The notes beneath the pieces were generated by a model. The model saw only the letters and a program-made list of their open reading frames with translations, did no database searches and was not told the DNA's origin. From a virus: 37,946 bases of DNA. The position numbers and the translations under genes are program-made. Below are positions 6,341 to 16,017 of the stretch, one piece after another (the stretch's first letter is position 1; every line of letters begins with the position of its first letter). The stretch covers positions 1 to 37,946 of the IMG/VR virus record IMGVR_UViG_3300044993_000409. One strand, 5' to 3'.

Positions 6341-6635
6341 ATGAGAATTACAACGTCACCCGACGCGGAGGCCGCGTCAGCGTTTCTCGCGGACGCCGCT
6401 CGCTGCGCGAACATGACCGGCCCGCAAGGAACCGGCTGTGTCACTCTACGAGTCGCGGTGATCGAAGCCTTGGTCGCCATGCTCCAAGGCACGGCGACGA
6501 ACGCACAACGGTCCTTGGTCGCGGCGGAGCACGAAGTCACGCGCGAGGTGATGGAAAGGCTCGTCAGAGGCAGGCGTCTACGCCCTGTTGGACGAATCCG
6601 AAGGCGAGCGGGCCAAACGCCGGCCGGTCGAATGA
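6341..6635 (+). CDS. Small hypothetical protein interrupted by an apparent +1 frameshift
   Basis: ATG 6341 opens a frame with good coding texture (helical, Ala-rich, 'VIEALVAMLQGTATNAQ') as far as 'REVMERLV' at about 6565. Beyond that the same frame becomes Arg-rich and unconvincing, while the next frame reads 'EAGVYALLDESEGERAKRR' and stops at 6633-6635. Skipping one base near 6566 joins the two into a smooth protein of about 97 residues. This may be a sequencing or assembly indel, a real disabling mutation, or programmed frameshifting. The Shine-Dalgarno is weak. It converges on the giant minus-strand gene, 36 bases away. Confidence 0.45.
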
Positions 6636-6671
6636 GTTGACCGCAGGGGCGGGTTGTGAGGGCGCTGTGGC

Positions 6672-9600
6672 CTATTTCTTGAGCGCCTGCCGGGCCAGCT
6701 TGAGCTTCAGTTCGTCGATCTGCTTCTTCCGTTCCGGAGACGCGGTTTGCGCCTCCTTCGCCAGTTCGGTGATCTGCCGGTAGTACTTGCGCATCTGCGC
6801 CAGTTCGGCCGTGGGGGCCTGCTTGCGGCCGTCCCGCTTCTCGGCGAGAAAGTCGCCTTCCATGCGGTTGTACGTCTCGTAGAACTCGTCCAGCGACCGG
6901 CGGGCGTTGCGGACGGGTGAGACAGGCAGCAGGCTGGCGGCGAGTCCGGGGCCGCTCACGTCGGTCCGCCCGGCGGTCAGTTGGTTGATAGCGAACGGGA
7001 GTTGGTAGCGGGTGAACTTGTCCATCGGGTTCAGCTTCTCGTCCCGCTTGGGCACGACGGGCGCGCCGAACGCATTCTCGTTCCCCCGGATCATGTCGTA
7101 GATTCTGAGCGGGACGGGAACCGGGGACGGCGGAGTGGTAGCCTCGAAGAGTTGCCGCAAAGCGCCTTTCACGTCCGGGTTCCGATTGGTGGCCGCGTCC
7201 AGAGCCGCGAGCATGGTCGCGCCCAAGCCGATATCGCCGAACTCCTGCGGGCCACGGATGCGGAATGGTTGGCCACCAATCGCGACGACGTAGTTTTTGT
7301 ACCTGTCGGAGGCGGACAGTTCCTCGTACCACGGCTGGTCCTTGGCGTAGAGCCAGTGCATGAGCCGCATGGACAGCATGAGGCCGGTGGCGGCGGCAGC
7401 GCCGGACGGGTTGTTCTTCCAGTTCCGGATTTGCCGGTCGATGGCGGCCATTGTCGGGCCGAAGAACGGCACGATCGAGTTGACCTCGCGGGTGATGTAG
7501 CCTTGGCGGTTGAAGTTGACGGTGACTTCCGCCGCCGCGTTGCCCGCGCGGACGATGACGGACCACGGGATCGGGTCGCGCCACGCCAGCCCCATCGCCG
7601 CCGCCGCGTCCGCCTGCGCGATCAGGGACCGCAACTTTTTCTCGGAATACCCCATCGCCTCCATTTCGTTGAGCCATTCGACGTATCGCGGCGCGAGTTC
7701 GGCGGACGACAACACGTTGATCGCCTGCCGGGCGTAGTCGGTGGGGGTGCGGATGGTGCTGATCGGCATGACCGCGAACGCCCGGCTTTCCCGGCCACGG
7801 TTGCGGACGAACTCGTCGAACAGGCGGTCCTTCGGCTGTTTGCCGAGGAGCATGTCCCATTCGTACCGGTAAGCCGTGGCGAGCGTTTGCGGCAGTTTGG
7901 CGGCCGAGGCCCAGTTTGTCGTGTTTCCGAGGAAGGTGCGGGCGTCGCGTGGGATGTTGGCGAACTGCCATGACGCGGATATGCCGGTGGCGGCGGTCCG
8001 CTGGATGTCGGCGGCGAGCTTGACCGGCCGGATGTTGGTCATCGGGATCGTCAGGTTCTTGAGACCCCGCAGGAACATGGTAACCGGCGAGTTGTCGCCG
8101 ATGGTGCCGGTGATGATCTCGTACAGTGCGCGGTCCTTGATGCGGAACGCGACCTCCTGACCGTTCGGCCCGTTCCAGTACCACATCGCCTCGTCGCCCG
8201 ACTCCGGCCACGGCTGGTAGGTGAACAGGGAGGCGTCGCCTCCAAGAACGTCGAGCAGGACTTTCTTGTCCGCGTCCGACAAATCCTTGCTCGCCCGGAT
8301 CGCCTGCACGCGGTCGGCATAGCTCCGCTTGGGGTGGGCGTGGAACACGGCGCCGTACTTGGCGTTGCCCGGTTGCAGAAGGAACTCGGCAATGGCGTTG
8401 TCCCGCAACTGCCGGGTGAGCAGGTACGCCGTGCGGCGGTAGCGCTGTTCGAGGGAGACGAGCGGGTCGATGATGGGCTGCCCGCCGCCGGACCGCTGGC
8501 GGAACACGGGCGGGATGTAATCCCCTCGGCGGGGGATCCAGCTTTTCCACCCGCTTTCCGGGCGGAGCCGGTCGGTCGGCACGTAATCCGGGAAGACTTC
8601 CTTGTAGTAGTCAACGACTTCCTGATCGAGCAGGTGAACGTCCGGGGATGCGAGGGCGTCCCGCATGGCGTTCATGGTCTCGGTGTAGGCGTCGGCAAAC
8701 GCTTCCGCCCGGGAGGCGAAGTCGGCGTCCTGCCGAAGCTCCGTGAGCGCTTCCCGGAACTGGTTCAATTCCCATTCGGGAACGAGCCGCCGGTTGCGGT
8801 CCACGTACCCGCTTTCGCTCGGGTTCCTCGCCCGGGGGTGCTCCCTGACGGGCGTGCCTTGCCGGATCGACTCGTTGACGATGTGCCGGGCGAGCGTGTA
8901 GAGGCCGATCTTGGTCACGTCCCGGCCGGGGACCCGCTCCAGGTCTTCCGGCTTGAGCAAGGCCATCAACTCGTCCTTGGACTTGCCGATCTTCCGCCAG
9001 TAGCCGTTCCGCAACTCCATGACGCCGGTCGTCTTGAGTCGGTCCGCGAGCCAGATTTCCGCCCCTTCCAGGTAGCGGACCACCTTGGCGGCTTCCGTGG
9101 CCCCGATCTGCTCCAGCGTGTCGATCCGGTCCAGAAAGGCGCGGCGATACCACGACCGGAACCGGTTCATGTACGACTCGACCGCTTCGCCCCGCGTCAT
9201 CACCGGCTGCGGCATGGACGATCCGCCGGACATCAGGCCGGCGGCGCGGGTCACGACGCTTTGTGCCGCCCAGCCGCGGTACAGTTCCCCGACCCGGTCC
9301 ATGAGTTTTGCCATGCCGGACGACTGGGACCAGTCTTCGGCGAACGCCGACGCGGCGATCTGGTTGGGCGTCAGTTCCGCGTCCCACAACTCCCCGGTGG
9401 TCCTGCGTTTGGCCCACGCGGCCAACCCTTCGAGCATGGTCACGGCATCGACCGGCGCGCTCTGGTCGTAGAACTCGCGGAACCCCTCCGCCACGCCGGG
9501 AGGCATACTCTTCGGGTCCGGGTTGAACCCGTACTTGACCGAGTAGTTGTGGACGTTCTCTTCGAGAGAAATGAGCGGGTTGTTCGCCGCTTCGCTCGAA

Positions 9601-12600
9601 ATGATGATCTTTTGTTCTCGCGGCGTGGCGGTCGCGAGCGCGTTGGCGAACGCCGTGCGGGGGGCGACGTACTCGCCGCTGCCGAAGAGGTAGTTCTGGG
9701 TGGCGACGATGTCGCCCGGGGTGACCGTGTTGGGTTCCCCGGTCGCCGGCCTGCTGAGGAACAGGGTGGTGTCGTCGGCTCCCATTTCGCCGATGGTGTT
9801 TCGCTCCATCGGCAGGCGGGCTACTCCGGAGGCGCCGGGCCGAGGCTTGGGCCGGTCGGCAGGTCCAACGGCGGCGGTTCTTGTGGCGAAGAGGGTTCCT
9901 GCGTCGCCGGCGTCGGAGCGCCGTAAATCCGCCTCAACTTCTCTTTGAGCCTCCTCAATGATCTGTCGAGTCTCCTCCGGCGTGAGTCCGGCGACTCGGG
10001 CTTCTTGCTGGACATCGTAAACCTCCTTCATCGCCCCGAAGAGCGCGCCTTCCCGCTTGTCCACCCCGAGCGTCCGCGCGGCCATTTCCGCCACGTCCGG
10101 GTTCTCTTCGCGGAACATCCCCGTCTGGGATTCCCGCAACTCGTTGACGAACCTGTTCATCCGGTCGCGGAACTGCGCCGGGTAGTTGCCGTACCGGACA
10201 ATGAACTCCAAGAGCATGTTCGAGGCGTCCACGTCCACCATGGACTCGCCGGTGAGCGTCTTTTGCCGCAGTTCCTGATCCAACTTGGCTTTGCGTTTCG
10301 CCCACGCCGCTTCGCGTTGGGACGTTTCGACGGCCGGGAACAGTTCGATCCGGCTTTCGGCAATGGCCTTGAAAGCCTCGTGCATCTGCGGGACGGGGCT
10401 GCCGTAGGGGAAGTCCCGCTTGATCTTGATGAGGGCCATTGTGGCCCCTTCCAGCCCCTGCATGAGCCGGGCGTTGCCGATGCTTTTGGCGTCCTCCACC
10501 GCTTCCACGGGCATGGCCTTGGTGAGGAGCATGGACTGGACGATTTCCTTGCCGGTCTCGGTCAGCATCCGGTCGGGGCCTTCGAGGAACAGCTTGGACC
10601 GCATGGTCTCGGGGACTCGCTCCCACAGCGCCCTGCGGTACGCCCTGCCGGTGTTCTTGTCGGACACGATCTCGGAGAACGTCCTACCGGAGTCGAGTTT
10701 GAGGGCGTTGAGGATGGAGTCGTCGATGAGGTTGCCGAGCGACGCCCCCGCCCGCGCGGGCGACTGCTCCTGCGTGGACGAGACGTTCCCCACGTCGGCG
10801 AACATTCTGGCCTGCCACGATGACGGGGACATTTCGACCACCCGGACCAGCGCCGGGTTGCGGAACGCGGCCACCTCGTCCGGCTTGAAGCCGAATTGCT
10901 CGGCCGACTCGATCAGCAGCTTGCGATACTCGTCGTACTTGCCCGAATGCAGGGCCATTTTGAGCGCGATCAACCGGCCGTTGCCGTTGATGGCGGTCCC
11001 GTCTTCGGTCACCGACGGCGGCCCGCTCGTCGCGTCCGGGTTGGTGTTGATCATGTACTCGGGGATGAGGTCATCCGCGATGCGCATGATCTTGGCCTGC
11101 TCGTTGGCGTCCGTGTCGTAGTTGCGCGGCTGAAGTCCTTTCGGGTGGCCCGGACGCGGCCTGATGATGCCGTAGGCCGGGGCCTCGTGGGAGGCGTGAA
11201 CGTCGTCCAGTTCGCGGATTTCAAACCGCCCCTTGACCCTGCGCATTTCCTTCTTGGGCGTGACGATTTGCGTCTCCGCGCCGATCAGCCGTGGGCCGGA
11301 GAAGGTGGTTTGCGCTTCGGACCCGGTCGGTTGTGGGCCGGACTGGTCCGGTTGGCCGGCCCGGCCGCCCGCCAGAGCGTCTGCGTACTTCTGCGCTTGG
11401 CTTTCCACAAGTCCGCCTGGGGCGAAGCGGATGTTGTCCTTGGCCCGCGCGGCCCGCCACGCGGCTTCGGTGGGGTATTTGGCGACCTCCGCCTCGATTT
11501 TCTGGAGCAGCCCGGCAACGTCCTGTTTCAGGCCGGTCCGGATTCGTTCTGCGTCCAACGCGGCGATCAGGTCGGCCCGTGCCGCGTCAACGGCCGTTCG
11601 TTGGGCCGGCAAGGCGTTCTGGTCCGCGTCGAACGGCTCCGTCCGCTGGGCCGGCCGCTCCTGCTTTTCCTGATCCACCCGTGGCACGTCCTCGCGCTCG
11701 GGCTGGAAAAGCTCCGGCTGCTGCTTCTGCACATCGACCTTCGGCCGCTCCGGCGGTGGCGGCTCGACCGGCCTGGCATACGCTTCCCGCACCTGGTCCG
11801 CCAGCGCCTTGATCTGCTCGTCCGGCAGAACCTTCCGCAACTCCTCCAACGCCTTTCTCGGCGTCTTGGCCTTGATCCCCAACGCCGCACTCAGCGCCAA
11901 CGCCTGCTCGTCGGTCAATCCCGAGAATGGCGTTTGCTCTTGCGCAATTTGCGCAGGACGCGTTTGGCGCTCTTCGGCGGGTCTCAGGCCGTCTTCGGGC
12001 ACCCGAGGCGGTTTAAGGGCCTTTTTTGTCTGCGGAACGGCCTTCTGCGCGGCTCCGTAGCGTTCCTCGGTGATCCGGATGAGGTCGTCGATGCTGGGCG
12101 GGAGTTCGACGGCGGTTGTCTGGGCCGGTTCGGCGGTGGTTGGTTCCAGTCCGACGGCGGGCCGGGGCGGGGGCTGTTCGGTCGGGAACGCTTCCGGGGC
12201 CGGGACGGCCGTGTCCGGGGGAGGCGGTGTCCCTTCGGCGGCGATCTTGGCTTCGGGCAGTTCGATGGGCGGGGGGTTGTCCCGGACGATGAGTTTGGAT
12301 TCCTGCTGGAACAGCCTCTCCAGCAGCGTGAGCGGCCGACGGGGCGGTCGCGGAGGGGCCTCCATCGGGACCTCGGCCGGCCGGGGCGGCGTCGGTTCGG
12401 CCGTCGTCTGGGCCAGCGCCTGCCGGTAGGTCGCTTCGCTCGGCTCCACGCTCACTTCCCGGCCGCGCAGCCGGGGCGGCGTGGTTTTCAGCCCGTCTAA
12501 CCGACCGCCCCGAACGCCAACGAGGTCGTAGGCTCTGGGAACGCTGACCGAGCCGGTGTCCGGCGGCGTTTCCGGGCCACGCAGCGGCTGGATGATCTCC

Positions 12601-13838
12601 GGATAAACCTCCGTCGTCTGTTGCAGAGCCAGCCGGGCCGCTTCCTCCATCGCCAGCTTGCGAGCCTTCGCCTCCCGCATCCGCTGGGCGAAGAACCCAC
12701 CCGCCTCCTGATTCACCTGAAACGCCGCGTTCGTCGCCACGTCCATGACGATCTGCTTGACCGCCGCGTCGTAATCCCCCCGCACGATGTCGCCGATCGT
12801 GCCCCAACCGGTGTCCAGCCCGGCAATGTTCGTCGCCACGTCCGCCGCCTGCGTAATCGCCGGCCCGACAACGCTTTGCGCCGCCACCCGGCTCGCGACC
12901 TGCTTCCACGACATGCCGGGGATGAGAGAATCGAGTTTGTTGCTCAGCCCGGCCATGATGGTCATGGCCATGAACGACCGGGCGACGGCCGCCGGCGCCG
13001 AGGCAATGTCAAGCGGGTCCTTGCCCTGCTCGATGTTGCGCTGCATGAGCGGCGTGGCCGTCATCGACGGCGACAGCGCCCCCACCAAGCCCATCCGCAC
13101 GCCGACCGGCGCGGACGCCAGCGCGGACCGCAACCCCGTGGCCGCCGCGCCCACTTTGAGCAAGCCGCCGGTTAATTGGAACTCGGCCGCCAGCCCCGGC
13201 ACGCGGAGAAGGCTTGACGCCACCGCCGTGCCCAACCCGCCGCCGAAGTCCGCGTTCTGGAACAGTTCGTAAATCGCGATGGCGCGGGCGTCCGAATCGT
13301 TCCCTTCGCCCGCGTCGTACCGACGCTTGGCCGCTCCGTAGAGGTACGTCATCAGCGGGTCGCGGAACACCCCGACCGCGCTGCGAAGCAGCCAGTGCGG
13401 GACCGAATTGGCCTTCGAGCCGTACTCTTCGGCCACCTCCCGCCGGATGCGGTTCATTTTCCCCGACCGCACGAGCTTCGGGTACTCCGCCTCCGCGTCC
13501 GACGGGTCCACGTCCGGGTACACCTGCTTAAACGCCTTGCTCGCCTCCTCCCACGACGCGCCTCGGCCGCCCATATCCTCGAAAAAGGCCCGGTATTCCC
13601 GGGCCTTGCGTCGCACGTCAGCGCTGGGGTCGAGCGGGTCCGGCGCGTCCGGCCGCGCCGCGCTTCTCTCGTCAAGCCGCCGCAACTCGGCCCGCAACTC
13701 CTCGTCCGACATCTTGCTCAAATCGGACTCGCCCGGTTCTGGTTCGGCCGGCTTGTTCCGCTCCGGCATCCGGTTCAGCGCGTCCAACTCGGCCAGCAAC
13801 TGCTCGTCCGTCAACTCGCTCAGGTCGTCGGTCATCAT
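6672..13838 (-). CDS. Giant polyvalent internal virion protein with DdrB/ParB-like domain and LPD38-like C-terminus
   Basis: About 2,388 residues. ATG 13838 (or 13835) is preferred over the upstream 13868 start because GAGGGCGAG lies just upstream. The N-terminus carries two similar acidic helices ('LSELTDEQLLAELDAL' and 'LSKMSDEELRAELRRLDER'). A Gly/Ala/Met-rich segment at about 150-330 could interact with membrane. Residues about 430-860 are Pro/Glu/Thr-rich linker. At about 870-1040 lies a DdrB/ParB-superfamily-like domain ('VTEDGTAINGNGRLIALKM', 'NPALVRVVEMS'). 'SLEENVHNYSVKYGF' at about 1420 recalls a degraded metallopeptidase motif. The last 350 residues resemble large-polyvalent-protein-associated domain 38 ('AINVLSSAELAPRYVEWL', 'YNRMEGDF'). 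Such proteins are injected with phage DNA and carry anti-host domains. It is last in the virion operon. Confidence 0.85.
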   Translation of the reverse strand: MMTDDLSELTDEQLLAELDALNRMPERNKPAEPEPGESDLSKMSDEELRAELRRLDERSAARPDAPDPLDPSADVRRKAREYRAFFEDMGGRGASWEEASKAFKQVYPDVDPSDAEAEYPKLVRSGKMNRIRREVAEEYGSKANSVPHWLLRSAVGVFRDPLMTYLYGAAKRRYDAGEGNDSDARAIAIYELFQNADFGGGLGTAVASSLLRVPGLAAEFQLTGGLLKVGAAATGLRSALASAPVGVRMGLVGALSPSMTATPLMQRNIEQGKDPLDIASAPAAVARSFMAMTIMAGLSNKLDSLIPGMSWKQVASRVAAQSVVGPAITQAADVATNIAGLDTGWGTIGDIVRGDYDAAVKQIVMDVATNAAFQVNQEAGGFFAQRMREAKARKLAMEEAARLALQQTTEVYPEIIQPLRGPETPPDTGSVSVPRAYDLVGVRGGRLDGLKTTPPRLRGREVSVEPSEATYRQALAQTTAEPTPPRPAEVPMEAPPRPPRRPLTLLERLFQQESKLIVRDNPPPIELPEAKIAAEGTPPPPDTAVPAPEAFPTEQPPPRPAVGLEPTTAEPAQTTAVELPPSIDDLIRITEERYGAAQKAVPQTKKALKPPRVPEDGLRPAEERQTRPAQIAQEQTPFSGLTDEQALALSAALGIKAKTPRKALEELRKVLPDEQIKALADQVREAYARPVEPPPPERPKVDVQKQQPELFQPEREDVPRVDQEKQERPAQRTEPFDADQNALPAQRTAVDAARADLIAALDAERIRTGLKQDVAGLLQKIEAEVAKYPTEAAWRAARAKDNIRFAPGGLVESQAQKYADALAGGRAGQPDQSGPQPTGSEAQTTFSGPRLIGAETQIVTPKKEMRRVKGRFEIRELDDVHASHEAPAYGIIRPRPGHPKGLQPRNYDTDANEQAKIMRIADDLIPEYMINTNPDATSGPPSVTEDGTAINGNGRLIALKMALHSGKYDEYRKLLIESAEQFGFKPDEVAAFRNPALVRVVEMSPSSWQARMFADVGNVSSTQEQSPARAGASLGNLIDDSILNALKLDSGRTFSEIVSDKNTGRAYRRALWERVPETMRSKLFLEGPDRMLTETGKEIVQSMLLTKAMPVEAVEDAKSIGNARLMQGLEGATMALIKIKRDFPYGSPVPQMHEAFKAIAESRIELFPAVETSQREAAWAKRKAKLDQELRQKTLTGESMVDVDASNMLLEFIVRYGNYPAQFRDRMNRFVNELRESQTGMFREENPDVAEMAARTLGVDKREGALFGAMKEVYDVQQEARVAGLTPEETRQIIEEAQREVEADLRRSDAGDAGTLFATRTAAVGPADRPKPRPGASGVARLPMERNTIGEMGADDTTLFLSRPATGEPNTVTPGDIVATQNYLFGSGEYVAPRTAFANALATATPREQKIIISSEAANNPLISLEENVHNYSVKYGFNPDPKSMPPGVAEGFREFYDQSAPVDAVTMLEGLAAWAKRRTTGELWDAELTPNQIAASAFAEDWSQSSGMAKLMDRVGELYRGWAAQSVVTRAAGLMSGGSSMPQPVMTRGEAVESYMNRFRSWYRRAFLDRIDTLEQIGATEAAKVVRYLEGAEIWLADRLKTTGVMELRNGYWRKIGKSKDELMALLKPEDLERVPGRDVTKIGLYTLARHIVNESIRQGTPVREHPRARNPSESGYVDRNRRLVPEWELNQFREALTELRQDADFASRAEAFADAYTETMNAMRDALASPDVHLLDQEVVDYYKEVFPDYVPTDRLRPESGWKSWIPRRGDYIPPVFRQRSGGGQPIIDPLVSLEQRYRRTAYLLTRQLRDNAIAEFLLQPGNAKYGAVFHAHPKRSYADRVQAIRASKDLSDADKKVLLDVLGGDASLFTYQPWPESGDEAMWYWNGPNGQEVAFRIKDRALYEIITGTIGDNSPVTMFLRGLKNLTIPMTNIRPVKLAADIQRTAATGISASWQFANIPRDARTFLGNTTNWASAAKLPQTLATAYRYEWDMLLGKQPKDRLFDEFVRNRGRESRAFAVMPISTIRTPTDYARQAINVLSSAELAPRYVEWLNEMEAMGYSEKKLRSLIAQADAAAAMGLAWRDPIPWSVIVRAGNAAAEVTVNFNRQGYITREVNSIVPFFGPTMAAIDRQIRNWKNNPSGAAAATGLMLSMRLMHWLYAKDQPWYEELSASDRYKNYVVAIGGQPFRIRGPQEFGDIGLGATMLAALDAATNRNPDVKGALRQLFEATTPPSPVPVPLRIYDMIRGNENAFGAPVVPKRDEKLNPMDKFTRYQLPFAINQLTAGRTDVSGPGLAASLLPVSPVRNARRSLDEFYETYNRMEGDFLAEKRDGRKQAPTAELAQMRKYYRQITELAKEAQTASPERKKQIDELKLKLARQALKK

Positions 13839-13845
13839 CTCGCCC

Positions 13846-15132
13846 TCACGGCGCAAAGCCTGCGCCAAAACTTCTCGCCCGGTCCATGAGTTCGCGGTCC
13901 CTTGCCTTGTCCTGACGCCGCCGCAACTCCGCCTCGATCATCCGACGCCGCGCTTCAATCTTTTCCGCCGTCTTGAACGTCTCCCCGACCGTCAGCGGCT
14001 GCGGTTTCGGTCCTTGCAGCCGTGGAATCAGTCGCGGCCGCTCCCGAAGCTCCTTGGCCGCCTTGGTGTTGGGGTACTGCTCAAGAATCTGCCGCGTCAA
14101 CTGTTCCGCGCCACGGGCCGTGGTTTCCTGCGGGTTCAGCCGGCCCCGCTCGATCAGGGCGTCCAACTGATCCAGCAGCCCCTTGGCCGCGTACTCGTCC
14201 GGCCCGCCGGCGGCCTGAATTTCCGCTTCTTGCCGTTGCCGCTCCGCCATGTCCGCCTGCATCCGATCGTAAATCTCGACCGCGGCGGCAGGGCTTGCCA
14301 CGTCTCCCTTTCTGGCGGCTTCGATCTCGGCAAGCGTCTTGGCCTGCTTCCACAACTGATCGGTGGTCGGCGTGCCGCTGCTCGACGTGCCGCGACGGCG
14401 GTCCACCGGGACCAGCAGGCCGTCCTTGTTGAGTTGGTACTTCACCCCGTCAATGGTGACGAGGAACCGCTGGACAGCTTCCGTGTTGATGCCGCGTTCG
14501 GCGTTCAGCAGGGCGTTCATTTTCGCCCGCTGATCCATCATCTGCTGTTCGGCCAGCTTCTGCTTCCGCGCCCGGTCCACGGCCTGACGGGCTTGCAGCA
14601 GGACCGTGCCGCCGTTGATGTAGCCGAGAAGCTCGTCGGCCTCGCGTTGGGACAGTTCCCCCGCCGCCAACTGCCGCTCGACGAAGGCCCGCGCGGCGTG
14701 CATCTGCTGGAGCCGGTTGGCGTCCGCCTGAGTGAAGTCGGGCGACCGCATCCGCTGCGAAATCTCCAGCGCCGCTTGCAGTTCCCAATCTTCCTTCGGC
14801 CCCCGAGTCGCCTGCTGCGCGTAGATCAGCGCCCGTCGCTCGGCCGCCCGCTCGGCCGGCGACAGCCGAGGGTTGTCCACGTCGAAGTTGAAAATGTACG
14901 GCCCTTGCCTTCGGGGCGCAGGTTTGGCGGGTTGCTGCGGCCGCTGTTCCTGCCGGAGGGGAGGCAGAGGACGTTCGTCCACGTCCTCCGGGGCCATCAT
15001 ACTCGGCGGGATGACGTAATCGTCCTCAGGGAGCGGCTCGTCGTCGAGGACCGGATCGGCCACGCCGAACCCGTAGTCGAGGTCCTCTTGCGGGAAAAGA
15101 TCGTCGTCGTCCGCGTAGTCGAACTCGTCCAT
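13846..15132 (-). CDS. Coiled-coil internal virion protein (hypothetical)
   Basis: 428 residues, with ATG 15132 and ribosome site GAGGA. Residues 1-50 are very acidic (many Asp, Glu, Tyr), followed by a Pro/Gln/Arg linker. From about 85 onward the protein is long charged helices rich in Ala, Glu, Arg and Gln, with heptad-like patterns, and no cysteine cluster or enzymatic motif. It lies nine bases after the upstream gene and its TGA is seven bases before the giant protein's ATG, with that gene's ribosome site between. By position it matches the internal core or ejection proteins encoded ahead of the largest virion protein in T7-like phages; this is inferred from order, not from sequence. Confidence 0.75.
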   Translation of the reverse strand: MDEFDYADDDDLFPQEDLDYGFGVADPVLDDEPLPEDDYVIPPSMMAPEDVDERPLPPLRQEQRPQQPAKPAPRRQGPYIFNFDVDNPRLSPAERAAERRALIYAQQATRGPKEDWELQAALEISQRMRSPDFTQADANRLQQMHAARAFVERQLAAGELSQREADELLGYINGGTVLLQARQAVDRARKQKLAEQQMMDQRAKMNALLNAERGINTEAVQRFLVTIDGVKYQLNKDGLLVPVDRRRGTSSSGTPTTDQLWKQAKTLAEIEAARKGDVASPAAAVEIYDRMQADMAERQRQEAEIQAAGGPDEYAAKGLLDQLDALIERGRLNPQETTARGAEQLTRQILEQYPNTKAAKELRERPRLIPRLQGPKPQPLTVGETFKTAEKIEARRRMIEAELRRRQDKARDRELMDRARSFGAGFAP

Positions 15133-15141
15133 GCTCGGTCC

Positions 15142-16005
15142 TCAGGCGTAGTCGCGGCCGCCGTCGATAGTAAACTCACGCGGCAGCATGGGAAGATCAT
15201 ACGGATAATCCGGCACCCAGTCGTCGTCCTCGCCCTGTGTCCCACCGTCCTGTGTCCCACCGGTCGGCGGGTTCAAGATCAGAATCTGCGGACCGCCGCC
15301 GCCCGAACCGCTTGAACCTCGTGAACCTCCTGAGCCGCCTATCGCGCCCTGTCTCACCCCCAGCCCGGCGGGCCAGCCGCCACGCGGCGGGTCGTCGATG
15401 GGACGCCTCCAGTCCTTGAAGGGCGGGGCCTTTTGAATCCCCCCGCCTCCGCCACCGCTTACGGGGAACCACCGCCATTGTGGCTTGTTGCGGTCTTCCC
15501 GGTTCAGGTCGAATTGGCGGCGTTCTTCCGCCAGCCGCTCTATCGCCATCGCAAGGGAGGACATGTCCGAGAACGACGGGACCGGGTCCTGATAGCTGCC
15601 CTGATAACGCAGCGTGTCGCCACGCAACCCGGCGATGGCCTGCATCCGCCGCACGGCAATGTCGTTGTTGAGCCGGGTCAAATCCCGACGATACCGGTCA
15701 CCCACCCCCTGCCGGAGCGAGTCCGAGATTGTCGTGTTGCTCAGCCCGCGCGAAATCGCCGACTGCTGGGTCCGCGCCGTCTCCTGCGTGTAGTAGTCCG
15801 TCAGATCCCGAAGCTGGTTCTGCCCCATCTGATCCAGATCACGCAACACGTCCTGCTCGCGCATCTGGTAGGCCGCCAACGTCTGCTCGTACCGCGCCCG
15901 GTTCGCCGCCACCGCGTTCGCGTACTGCTGCTGGTAGTTGGACAACAACGACCCGAGCGCCCCGCCTTGCCGGTTGGCCGCCGGCGCCGAAAACTTCGCG
16001 AACAT
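15142..16005 (-). CDS. Structural protein with coiled-coil N-terminus and Gly-rich C-terminus
   Basis: 287 residues, with ATG 16005 and a near-ideal AGGAGGG site overlapping the upstream TAG stop. Residues about 20-140 form a long Gln/Arg/Ala helix containing 'ISRGLSNTTISDSLRQGV' and 'LTRLNNDIAVRRMQ', a combination I associate with virion coiled-coil proteins. The C-terminal 110 residues are Gly/Pro/Ser-rich with an exact internal peptide repeat (GGTQDGGTQ), caused by a 14-bp tandem DNA repeat at about 15234-15262. An internal virion or tail-adaptor role is inferred from position between fibre and core genes. Confidence 0.75.
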   Translation of the reverse strand: MFAKFSAPAANRQGGALGSLLSNYQQQYANAVAANRARYEQTLAAYQMREQDVLRDLDQMGQNQLRDLTDYYTQETARTQQSAISRGLSNTTISDSLRQGVGDRYRRDLTRLNNDIAVRRMQAIAGLRGDTLRYQGSYQDPVPSFSDMSSLAMAIERLAEERRQFDLNREDRNKPQWRWFPVSGGGGGGIQKAPPFKDWRRPIDDPPRGGWPAGLGVRQGAIGGSGGSRGSSGSGGGGPQILILNPPTGGTQDGGTQGEDDDWVPDYPYDLPMLPREFTIDGGRDYA

Positions 16006-16017
16006 GCCATCACCCTC

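Noticed and set aside
6127-8550. 807-codon alternative minus frame inside the giant gene
   Set aside because: Arg/Pro/His-rich composition and overlap with the LPD38-like C-terminus argue for a shadow frame.
8334-9926. Long plus-strand ORF opposite the giant gene
   Set aside because: Composition is typical of antisense of a GC-rich gene (Arg, Val, Pro, Asp), and there is no ribosome site or motif.
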